Origin: Pontibacter harenae | Lineage (GTDB): Bacteria; Bacteroidota; Bacteroidia; Cytophagales; Hymenobacteraceae | Assembly (NCBI RefSeq): GCF_020907245.1 | Contig: NZ_JAJJWH010000017.1 | Span: 30,897 to 94,896, forward strand | DNA: 64,000 bases | Direction of reading: 5' to 3' | Shown: one piece after another, positions 8,414 through 16,152 of the stretch | How positions within the stretch are numbered: position 1 is the first letter of the stretch | Layout: the number at the start of each line of letters is the position of its first letter | Translations under genes and position numbers: made by a program | The notes under the pieces: generated by a model | What the model was told of the DNA's origin: nothing | Seen by the model: the letters and a program-made list of their open reading frames with translations, nothing else | The model's database searches: none

Positions 8414-9409
8414 GTGACGGAACAAGACATACAAAACCTGCTAAGCAAACTACCACGGCTAAAGCAGGAGATACAGAAAATTATAGTAGGCCAGGAGGAG
8501 GTGCTGGACGAGGTGCTGATTACCTTATTAGCAGGCGGACATGGATTGCTGGAAGGCGTGCCAGGTTTGGCCAAAACGCTGCTGGTACGTACCCTGAGCA
8601 ACGCTATGGAATTAGGCTTCCGAAGAATCCAGTTCACGCCTGACCTGATGCCAACCGACATTTTAGGTACCGAAGTGCTGGAAGAAGACCATGCAACAGG
8701 CAAGCGTTTCTTCAAGTTTAACGAAGGACCGATCTTCTCCAACATTGTGCTGGCCGATGAGATAAACCGTACGCCACCCAAAACGCAGGCGGCCCTGCTA
8801 GAGGCGATGCAGGAGCACGAGGTAACGTATGCGGGTAAAACCTATCCGCTGCCACGCCCTTTTTTCTTGTTGGCTACCCAAAACCCAATCGAGCAGGCAG
8901 GTACTTACCCGCTGCCAGAGGCGCAACTGGACCGCTTCCTGCTGTTTATCAAGATAAAGTACCCGACTGAGCAGGAGGAGCTTAACATTCTTTCCAGCAC
9001 CACGGGTACCAAGCAGGCGCAGGTGCAACCAACTATAGCAGGCGAGGAGGTACTAAAACTAAAACAACTGGTACGGGAGGTAAGCATTAGTGATGAGCTG
9101 CTTCAGTACGTGAACCAGCTCGTGCGCGCTACCCGCCCCGACAGCACTACTGTTGAGTTCATCAAGACATACTGCCGTTGGGGAGCAGGCCCTCGCGCAG
9201 GTCAGGCGCTTATACTTACCTCAAAAGCACGGGCTTTGCTGCACGGCCGATTTGCTGTTACAGCCGAAGATGTACAAACTATGGCTTTTCCTGTGCTGCG
9301 CCACCGTGTATTAATTAACTTTACGGCAGAGGCTGAGCAAATATCCCCAGACAGAGTTGTAGAGGAATTGCTGCAAAGTATAAAATTGCCGAAGGCGGTG
9401 TTGGTTTAA
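8414..9409 (+). CDS. MoxR-family AAA+ ATPase
   Basis: The 331-residue protein is a MoxR (AAA_3) ATPase. Walker A is GVPGLAKT (residues 48-55), Walker B is VLADEINR (about 112-119) followed by the conserved PPKTQAALLEAMQE, and ATQNPIEQAGTYPLPEAQLD is the sensor-1 region. The C-terminal lid domain is complete (HRVLINFTAEAEQ). MoxR proteins act as chaperone-like ATPases with vWA partners, which are encoded downstream (DUF58 and BatA-type). The start is GTG, 22 bp after the S41 peptidase gene. It is the cytoplasmic motor of this cluster. Confidence 0.95.
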   Translation: MTEQDIQNLLSKLPRLKQEIQKIIVGQEEVLDEVLITLLAGGHGLLEGVPGLAKTLLVRTLSNAMELGFRRIQFTPDLMPTDILGTEVLEEDHATGKRFFKFNEGPIFSNIVLADEINRTPPKTQAALLEAMQEHEVTYAGKTYPLPRPFFLLATQNPIEQAGTYPLPEAQLDRFLLFIKIKYPTEQEELNILSSTTGTKQAQVQPTIAGEEVLKLKQLVREVSISDELLQYVNQLVRATRPDSTTVEFIKTYCRWGAGPRAGQALILTSKARALLHGRFAVTAEDVQTMAFPVLRHRVLINFTAEAEQISPDRVVEELLQSIKLPKAVLV

Positions 9410-9414
9410 TAGCC

Positions 9415-9545
9415 CTTCCTGGTTCTTTCCTTAAAACCAGGAGAGGGAAATAACGGATGCATCATAGTTCTAAACTGTTAGTGTATGCCTAGCGCAAAGT
9501 ATTACCTCTCCTACTGCAGAAAATTCCCTTCCTGGAAGGGTTAGA
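9415..9545. repeat. GC-rich inverted repeats between MoxR and the next gene
   Basis: Two small palindromes lie here: TCCTGGTT (9417-9424) with AACCAGGA (9435-9442), and CCCTTCC (9526-9532) with GGAAGGG (9534-9540), the latter followed by TTAGAGGAGGG. The CCCTTCC/GGAGGG style also appears at 11112-11127. This resembles an interspersed Cytophagales intergenic repeat. No T-run follows, so a terminator is not supported. Confidence 0.45.
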
Positions 9546-9614
9546 GGAGGGTTCATTATCTTGCAATAGCCTGCAGCCCTAGCTGTATTTATAACCAAAA
9601 GAAGAGACGAAGAG

Positions 9615-10154
9615 ATGGAAGAGGTTGATATTATTAAATTCACCATTGCAGATAACCTAATCCTCAAGAAGGTATTAGGCGAAAGAATATATTATTTCTA
9701 TACAGAACACTTAAGAGTAGAGGCTGTTGGCAAAGAGGTGAGCTATTGGGCTCCTGAATATGCGCTAGGGCTGAAAGTTAACAGAAGTGACGTTTCTTTC
9801 ATTAATATTAGTGCCGACCACAGTAATTCAGACAAATCTGCTACAACTTATTTTAAGTTTGAAGTAGGTGAGAGTAAAGCTCCGCTACGCAAAGAAAAGT
9901 TACTACAGTCGGGGCAGTACTCTGAAATAAAGTTGTATTCTTCTCCTGTCATCATGATAGAGATTTACCAGGATTGGAATAAAGAGTTTGAGGAGAAAAT
10001 AATGTATGACGCCGCTTTGGTTTTTTATACCGAGTCAAACAGGTATCTGCTAAAGGTGAGGGAACAGCTAATTGGTGGAGTAGATATTATTATAGAAGAA
10101 GCAACGATAGAGACTATGCTATCTGATTTAAAATTAAGGCAGACGTTAGTTTAA
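9615..10154 (+). CDS. Hypothetical protein, translationally coupled to the DUF58 gene
   Basis: The 179-residue product has no signal peptide or membrane segment. It looks like a soluble mixed alpha/beta protein with many charged residues and an EEKIMYDAALVFYTESNRYL segment; the C-terminus is a likely helix (IETMLSDLKLRQTLV). I do not recognise a family. Its TAA stop overlaps the ATG of the DUF58 gene by one base (TAATG at 10152-10156), which suggests translational coupling and a functional link with the MoxR/DUF58 module. Codon use looks more AT-rich than the genes around it, so it may be a later insertion into the operon. Confidence 0.65.
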   Translation: MEEVDIIKFTIADNLILKKVLGERIYYFYTEHLRVEAVGKEVSYWAPEYALGLKVNRSDVSFINISADHSNSDKSATTYFKFEVGESKAPLRKEKLLQSGQYSEIKLYSSPVIMIEIYQDWNKEFEEKIMYDAALVFYTESNRYLLKVREQLIGGVDIIIEEATIETMLSDLKLRQTLV

Positions 10155-11056
10155 TGTCCCAAAGCGCAAATAGATTCATCGACCCAAAGGTGTTGGCTGG
10201 TATAAAAAACCTGCCGCTGCTGGCTAAAACAGTAGTAGAAGGTTTTATGGCGGGGCAAAACCAAAGCTTGCGACGTGGAGCGGGCCTTGAATTTAGCCAG
10301 TACCGAAGCTATCAGCCAGGAGACGACCTGCGGCAACTCGACTGGAAAATGTTTGCCCGATCGGACCGCTATTATATTCGCGAAGCAGAGGTAGACACAA
10401 ACATTACGGTTCGGTTCATAATAGACGGTAGCGCTTCTATGGCACACGAAGATGCAAACGGCATCAGCAAAATAGACTTTGCCCGTTTCCTGGTGGCTTC
10501 GTTGGCTTACCTGGCAACCACACAAGGTGATGCGGTCGGCCTTTATGTGTTGCACGAAAAGCAGTTGGTTAACCTGACACCACGCTCCGACAACATGCAC
10601 CTGCAGCGGTTCTGGCATCAATTAACCGAGATAAAGCCAAAAGGAAAGTTTCCTGATGCGGCTACCTCGGCTAACATCTTTGCAAATAAGCGGCAGAAAG
10701 AACTAACGGTATTCCTGACTGACTTGTATGAGCATGAGGGCGAGATAAAAGATTTGCTTTACAAGGTAGGAGCGCAGCGGCACGAGCTTTTGCTATGCCA
10801 CCTAATGGCTCAGAATGAGTTGGAGTTTGCCTACAGCGGCGGCACTCTCACCTTCGAGGACCTGGAAACAGGCGAAACAATGCAGGTAAACACGGCAGCC
10901 CAACGGAAAGCATATTTAAAACGGCTACAGGAATGGCTACAGCAGACGGAAAGAGACATGCGCAACCGCCAAATCGCCTATGACTTATTCATCACAAACG
11001 AACCGTTAGACAAAGCTCTCCGCACGTTCTTGCAAAAGCGGCTGCTGGTGAGTTAA
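10154..11056 (+). CDS. DUF58 domain protein (vWA-like partner of MoxR)
   Basis: The 300-residue protein has the DUF58 signature: RRGAGLEFSQYRSYQPGDDL followed by RQLDWKMFARSDRYYIREAE, then a von Willebrand factor A-like domain with the metal-site DxSxS form at IDGSASMA (Asp91). DUF58 proteins are coupled to MoxR ATPases and BatA-type membrane proteins in a conserved module whose exact job is unsettled (envelope stress or assembly of surface complexes). No transmembrane segment is seen, so it is probably cytoplasmic and membrane-associated. It begins one base inside the preceding hypothetical gene. Confidence 0.95.
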   Translation: MSQSANRFIDPKVLAGIKNLPLLAKTVVEGFMAGQNQSLRRGAGLEFSQYRSYQPGDDLRQLDWKMFARSDRYYIREAEVDTNITVRFIIDGSASMAHEDANGISKIDFARFLVASLAYLATTQGDAVGLYVLHEKQLVNLTPRSDNMHLQRFWHQLTEIKPKGKFPDAATSANIFANKRQKELTVFLTDLYEHEGEIKDLLYKVGAQRHELLLCHLMAQNELEFAYSGGTLTFEDLETGETMQVNTAAQRKAYLKRLQEWLQQTERDMRNRQIAYDLFITNEPLDKALRTFLQKRLLVS

Positions 11057-11058
11057 TT

Positions 11059-11127
11059 TTGAATAACTGAATATTGAATGACTGAATAAAAAATGAAAAA
11101 CCCACCCCCTACCCCTCCGAGGAGGGG
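11059..11127. repeat. 15-bp tandem repeat and GC-rich palindrome before the BatA gene
   Basis: TTGAATAACTGAATA (11059-11073) is followed directly by TTGAATGACTGAATA (11074-11088), a tandem pair with one mismatch. Next comes CCCCTCC (11112-11118) with GGAGGGG (11121-11127) around a two-base loop. The 210-bp gap otherwise holds pyrimidine-rich sequence with TACCTTTA at about 11207, a near match to the Bacteroidota -7 box TAnnTTTG. Confidence 0.5.
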
Positions 11128-11266
11128 AGTTACACTAACAGAAAGGTACCCTTTGAAGGGTGCATGAGTAAAGTAGTCACTCCAAAAACAACATTCTAAC
11201 TTTCTACCTTTATAACTTTCTAACTCTTTTTAACTCCCAAACCCTCTAACTCCTAAATTCCCCAAC

Positions 11267-12784
11267 TTGAACCTTCTTTCTCCATACTGGCTTTTTGCAG
11301 CATTGGCAGTACTTGTGCCAATTGCCATACACCTATGGAACAAGCGGCAAGGGAAAACGGTGAAGGTGGGAAGCCTGCGCTGGCTGCAGCCAGCAGCTAG
11401 CAAGCAGTGGAGCAGTATTAAGTTAAACAATGTGTGGCTACTCTTGTTGCGCTGCCTAATTTTTATAGTACTGGCTGTGGCGTTGGCACAACCTGTTTGG
11501 GAGGAACACCCACAAGAGCCACAGGGGCAGAAGGCGGTATATATGGGGGAAGAACTGCTCTATTCCTCAGCGCTGGAAAAGATAAAACCTACCATTGAAT
11601 CGCTGCTACAGCGTGGCTATAGCCTGCACCGCTACAACTCAAATTTTGAGCAGATACCGCAGGAGAACTGGCAACACATCAGTAATAGAACCAGCGATTC
11701 AACTGTAACAGACAGCACAAACTACTGGAATCTTTTGGCAGCTCTTGCGCAAAGGCATCAGCAGGAAGAAGACAGTCTTTGGCTGTTCACTTCTGATCAG
11801 CAACGTTATTTTAGAGGTACAAAGCCTGCCTCCATACCTACCAATATACATTGGATACCAGTTGCCACAGAAGCAGCATCGGCCTGGGTGCAAACCGCTA
11901 CACAACTTTCTTCGGATAGTCTGCTGCTGATCATCGGCCAGAGCAACCGTGAGAGCACAACGTTTAGCCAGCAGCGCATCGCCAGCTCCGCCCAAAGTAT
12001 TAACCTGCCTAACAACCAAAAGCTACAACTACGGCGGCGGCAGGACAGTTTACAAATTATTCATCCTGGCCAAAGTATAAATCAGGTTCCAATACAGCAG
12101 AAGCCACTGCAGGTGGCCATCCTTTATGAGGAGGCGCAGGAGGCAGAGCTTCCGTACTTGCAAGCTGCTATCAGCGCCATCAGCAACTACACGGGCTTGC
12201 CTATCAACATAAATACGGCAGTAGCACAACAACCTGACACGGCTGTACAATGGGTTTTCTGGTTACGAAACGAGGCGGTGCCTACGCAACTGCTACAGCA
12301 GGTGGCGCAACAAGGGCTACAGCTATGGGTGCAATCTGCGAATAGGCCTTCAGCCATCAAAACAAGCTTAACTACAACTGCTGATACACCTGTTCCTATA
12401 CACCAGCTGAGTGCAACAACAGCAAGACAAAGCAATATGCTTTGGGCAACTACCAACGGAGAGGAGTTGCTTTCAGTTCAGCCCATAGGGCGAGGCAATG
12501 TATACAGGTTCCGCAGTGGCTTTAGCCCAGCCTGGAGTGGCTTAGGGCAAAGTGCGCAACTGCCAGAGCTCCTGTTTCCACTGTTATTTCCACAGCCAAA
12601 CAAAACAGCTTACGACATGCGAGCCCTGGACGAGCGGCAACTGAAGCCTGCCACACATGCTGTGGCTACTACTGTCTCTACACCTGACGCAGCAAAACAA
12701 CACCTATTGCCGTGGTATGTTCTAGCAGCGTTTGTGTTGTTTTTAATGGAGCGAATCATTGCCAGCAGACGTGTAAAAGTTTAA
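11267..12784 (+). CDS. BatA-domain membrane protein
   Basis: The 505-residue protein opens with the BatA (aerotolerance regulator N-terminal) domain: NLLSPYWLFAALAVLVPIAI (first membrane segment), HLWNKRQGKTVKVGSLRWL, then a second membrane segment LLLLRCLIFIVLAVALAQPV. A large Gln/Ser/Thr-rich periplasmic region follows and a C-terminal membrane helix (WYVLAAFVLFLMERIIA) ends with basic residues. There is no clear vWA MIDAS motif, unlike BatA/BatB proper. The start is TTG; no ATG precedes the first membrane segment. It is probably the membrane anchor of the MoxR/DUF58 module. The next gene begins two bases after its stop. Confidence 0.88.
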   Translation: MNLLSPYWLFAALAVLVPIAIHLWNKRQGKTVKVGSLRWLQPAASKQWSSIKLNNVWLLLLRCLIFIVLAVALAQPVWEEHPQEPQGQKAVYMGEELLYSSALEKIKPTIESLLQRGYSLHRYNSNFEQIPQENWQHISNRTSDSTVTDSTNYWNLLAALAQRHQQEEDSLWLFTSDQQRYFRGTKPASIPTNIHWIPVATEAASAWVQTATQLSSDSLLLIIGQSNRESTTFSQQRIASSAQSINLPNNQKLQLRRRQDSLQIIHPGQSINQVPIQQKPLQVAILYEEAQEAELPYLQAAISAISNYTGLPININTAVAQQPDTAVQWVFWLRNEAVPTQLLQQVAQQGLQLWVQSANRPSAIKTSLTTTADTPVPIHQLSATTARQSNMLWATTNGEELLSVQPIGRGNVYRFRSGFSPAWSGLGQSAQLPELLFPLLFPQPNKTAYDMRALDERQLKPATHAVATTVSTPDAAKQHLLPWYVLAAFVLFLMERIIASRRVKV

Positions 12785-12786
12785 GT

Positions 12787-14970
12787 ATGGACCAGGAACA
12801 AAGTATACAAACCTTACAGCGCATCCGACGGCAGTATTTGCAGGCAAAAACCTGGCTGTACGCGCAGCAGTCATCGGCAGCTGTGGCGGTTGGTGGTGCT
12901 ATACTTTTCAAGTGGAAGTTTGAGGTGCCGCTGCTCACAGCTACTGCCGTGACAATGATGGTGGGGGCTGTTTTATACCTTGCACTGCGATGGAAAAGTT
13001 TGCAGCGCATCAGTCTGAAGCAGGTAGCCGAGCACCTGAACCGCCAGTACCCGCAGCTGGAAGATAGCACCGCACTTTTGCTTCGTCCTGCCGCTGAGCT
13101 GAACCTGCTGGAACGCTTGCAGCAACAAAAAATAGCCGAACGATTGCAGGCACTTCATCCTGATAAGAAAAAGGCATTCAGGTTAAAACCCACAGCATCG
13201 CGTGTAGCATTGGCCGTAGGGTTAGCCTTGGCCCTGTTAATTGTTTATGTACCTGCCGCATCCTTTGCACCAGCTTTCAACACCAATGATGAGCTACTGA
13301 TTGAGTTTCCTGATGTGCCTGCCGCCGTTGCTGACACTGCTGTGAGCATTGAGGAAATAGAAATAACAGTTACTCCGCCAGCTTACACGGGCAAAAAAGC
13401 CTATAAAGCGGAGCAGCCGAATCTGCGTGTGGAGCAGGGCGCAACCGTAACATGGCACATCAGCACAAACAAACCAGCAGAAAAGCTATCGTTGGTACTA
13501 AATGAACAAACTCCGTTGCCGCTACGCCAGCTAAAAGAATCCTATACTATAGCACGTACTTTTACAGAACCAGCACTGTACCACCTCAACCTCAACGGAC
13601 AGAAATCAGCATACTATACGTTGGAGATCATTCCCGACGAGGCACCTCTTATTCAAATCAGCAAACCAAAGCAATACACAGAAATATTGTTTGGAGAACC
13701 GCAGCGGGTAAGCCTGCAGGTACAACTATCTGATGATTATGGCATACGAGAAGCAAATCTGATAGCAACTGTAGCAAAAGGCACAGGCGAGGCTGTGAAG
13801 TTTCGGGAAGAGAAAATGAGCTTAGGGCTTAACGGCACCAAGCGGAGTTTGCAAGTAAACCAAACGCTTGACCTAAAAAAGCTAGGCATGACGTACGGCG
13901 ATGAACTATACTTCTACCTGCAGGCTTGGGACAACCACCAAGGCTACACCCGCTCCGAAACTTACTTTGTGCAGATTGAGGACACCACCATTGTAGAGTC
14001 TTCTTTTGATATGTCGATGGGCGTGAATCCTGTGCCAGAGTATTTCCGGAGCCAGCGGCAAATTATTATCGATACAGAGAAGCTACTGGCAGAGCAGAAA
14101 AGCATCAGCAAAACCACTTTTGATGAACGCTCCAACAATACTGGGGTGGACCAAAAGCTGCTGCGCCTGCGCTACGGCAAGTTTTTAGGTGAAGAAGCTG
14201 AAAGCGGCATAGGACCAGGAGGCGGTATACCAGAAGGCGAAGAAGGCCACCACGCTGACGACGGCCATGATCACGGTGCGGCTGAGTTCAGAGACAAGAA
14301 CGATCCGCAGGCGCTGCTCGACCCTTACATGCACAAACACGACCAGGAAGGTGAAGCTACCATTTTTGAACCCGCCGTGAAAGCCAAACTGAAAGGGGCA
14401 CTGGCTCAGATGTGGGAGGCAGAACTTCGGCTTCGGACAAGTAAACCCAAGGAGGCATTGCCTTTTGAATACAAAGCGCTGCGCATGCTGAAGGAAGTGC
14501 AGCAAAGCACCCGCACCTATGTTGCCAAAACAGGATTCGAAGCTCCGCCTCTGAAAGAGCCAGAACTACGTCTGACAGGTGAGTTAAATAAAATCACGCC
14601 GCCAGCAAAGCGTACTACCACAGAAAATGAAGCTACTCTACCGCATACACGCGCTGCGCTGCAATGGTTGGAGCGCCAGAAAATTGGCGGGAAGTATAGC
14701 CAAAGAGATGCACAACTACTGGAGCGGGCGGGACAGGAGCTTGGTCAAGAGGCACTGCATCAACCTGGCCGATATCTCCGAGCCCTGCAGGACCTCCGCA
14801 CGCTAATCGCAGACATCAACCGTAAGCAGCCACTCTGTGCGCCTTGCCTAATAACGGTGGAACGGGCATGGCAGGAATTGTTACCCCCAGCGGAGAGGAC
14901 ACCACAGAAAACCAGCACTATCAGAAGCAAACTTTCGCAGCAGTATAGGGAGGAGTTAAATAAAAGATAA
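12787..14970 (+). CDS. DUF4175-family membrane protein
   Basis: The 727-residue product starts at ATG 12787, two bases after the BatA-type stop; a longer frame upstream only overlaps that gene. Two membrane segments lie near residues 30-70 (SSAAVAVGGAILFKW and AVTMMVGAVLYLALRW) and a third near 140-160 (VALAVGLALALLIVYV). The rest is large and mostly periplasmic with a beta-rich domain (VTPPAYTGKKAYKAEQPNL, typical of DUF4175) and a helical C-terminal part. A His/Asp-rich stretch (HHADDGHDHG, about residue 487) could bind metal. DUF4175 proteins are regular members of Bacteroidota MoxR/BatA clusters; the function is unknown. Confidence 0.88.
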   Translation: MDQEQSIQTLQRIRRQYLQAKTWLYAQQSSAAVAVGGAILFKWKFEVPLLTATAVTMMVGAVLYLALRWKSLQRISLKQVAEHLNRQYPQLEDSTALLLRPAAELNLLERLQQQKIAERLQALHPDKKKAFRLKPTASRVALAVGLALALLIVYVPAASFAPAFNTNDELLIEFPDVPAAVADTAVSIEEIEITVTPPAYTGKKAYKAEQPNLRVEQGATVTWHISTNKPAEKLSLVLNEQTPLPLRQLKESYTIARTFTEPALYHLNLNGQKSAYYTLEIIPDEAPLIQISKPKQYTEILFGEPQRVSLQVQLSDDYGIREANLIATVAKGTGEAVKFREEKMSLGLNGTKRSLQVNQTLDLKKLGMTYGDELYFYLQAWDNHQGYTRSETYFVQIEDTTIVESSFDMSMGVNPVPEYFRSQRQIIIDTEKLLAEQKSISKTTFDERSNNTGVDQKLLRLRYGKFLGEEAESGIGPGGGIPEGEEGHHADDGHDHGAAEFRDKNDPQALLDPYMHKHDQEGEATIFEPAVKAKLKGALAQMWEAELRLRTSKPKEALPFEYKALRMLKEVQQSTRTYVAKTGFEAPPLKEPELRLTGELNKITPPAKRTTTENEATLPHTRAALQWLERQKIGGKYSQRDAQLLERAGQELGQEALHQPGRYLRALQDLRTLIADINRKQPLCAPCLITVERAWQELLPPAERTPQKTSTIRSKLSQQYREELNKR

Positions 14971-15056
14971 AGCAGCAGAAGGAAGGTACACTACAGCAAA
15001 TTAATTATTTTCAAATATCTAAGCTAGTATAAGACGTCCTTAAAAACACATTAACT

Positions 15057-16115
15057 ATGAGAAAAACGACATTATTGATAACTACCTTTGTTTTTTGCTG
15101 GCTGCTTTCTGGCACATTTGCCACAGCTCAACCCATGGTAAAACTTACAAATTATACTTACTCCCCCCAGCGTGCTAGCATTGGCAAAATTGTGAGTAAA
15201 AATGCGACTCAGCCTAAAGTAAAGCTTATCGGAGAGAGTGCTAAACTTTTTAAGATAGACAGAAATAATAACCTACTTGCCCAAAAGGCATTTGCCAACA
15301 ATAATGCAAAATGGCACGACGTAGTGATAGAGTTTGCAATAACGGGAGGCACAAAGCGAGACACCATGAGAATTGTAAAAGATCAGTTTATACAGAACAA
15401 AGTAATTGCCCACCGTGGTGCCTGGAAAAACACAGGGGCTACGGAAAACTCTATAGCTGCGCTTCATCATGCTATAAAGTTGGGTTGCGAGGGAAGCGAG
15501 TTTGATGTACACATGTCTGCAGATTCAGTGCTGTTTATAAACCACGATCCTACTGTTCACGGCGTGCCAATTGAACAGAGCCAATCTGAGGAACTGTCAA
15601 AAATGAAACTTGAGAATGGCAAATACCTTCCGACGCTGGAAGCCTACCTGAAGGAGGGGATGAAGCAGAATACAACAAAGCTTATACTAGAGATCAAACC
15701 GTCTGTGGTCAGCAAAGAACGTTCTATAGCTTTGGCCGAAAAGGTGGTAGCGCTGGTGCATGAATCAAAAGCACAAGGCTGGGTAGATTATATCAGTTTT
15801 GACTATGATATACTGAGGCGTGTGCTAGAACTGGATTCGGATGCAAAGGTCTCATACTTAAAAGGTGACAAATCTCCTGAAGAGTTGCAAAGAGATAACT
15901 TCTATGGTTTTGACTACCATTTTTCTGTTTTGCAGAAGCAGGAAAACTGGATAAAAGAAGCTCACGAGCGAAACTTAACCGTTAACGCCTGGACGGTGAA
16001 TGCCCCGAACGTAATGGATTGGCTGCTGGAGCGAAATGCTGATTTTATCACCACCAACGAACCTGAATTACTCCTGCAGAAAGTCGCAAACCTAAAGCAA
16101 AGTGCTGGTAAATAA
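15057..16115 (+). CDS. Secreted glycerophosphodiester phosphodiesterase
   Basis: The 352-residue protein has a signal peptide (MRKTTLLITTFVFCWLLSGT, cleavage likely after ATA-Q) and a small N-terminal domain of about 85 residues with a cadherin/Ig-like look. The GDPD domain starts at about residue 115 with VIAHRGAWKNTGATENS (His119 and Arg120 of the HRG motif), EFDVHMSADS (Glu148, Asp150) and INHDPTV (His163), the expected catalytic and metal residues of the GDPD barrel. KLILEIKPS and NAWTVNAPNVMDWLL complete it. It would hydrolyse glycerophosphodiesters to glycerol-3-phosphate and an alcohol in the periplasm. Its place inside a MoxR/BatA run is unusual; an 86-bp gap separates it from DUF4175. 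Confidence 0.9.
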   Translation: MRKTTLLITTFVFCWLLSGTFATAQPMVKLTNYTYSPQRASIGKIVSKNATQPKVKLIGESAKLFKIDRNNNLLAQKAFANNNAKWHDVVIEFAITGGTKRDTMRIVKDQFIQNKVIAHRGAWKNTGATENSIAALHHAIKLGCEGSEFDVHMSADSVLFINHDPTVHGVPIEQSQSEELSKMKLENGKYLPTLEAYLKEGMKQNTTKLILEIKPSVVSKERSIALAEKVVALVHESKAQGWVDYISFDYDILRRVLELDSDAKVSYLKGDKSPEELQRDNFYGFDYHFSVLQKQENWIKEAHERNLTVNAWTVNAPNVMDWLLERNADFITTNEPELLLQKVANLKQSAGK

Positions 16116-16152
16116 ATTAAGTTTAATCTTCCTCCTACTACAATAGCTTACC

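Noticed and set aside
12712..12786. N-terminal extension of the DUF4175 protein
   Set aside because: It overlaps the BatA-type gene, reads as a Cys-rich non-protein segment, and ATG 12787 directly follows the previous stop as expected for coupled genes.
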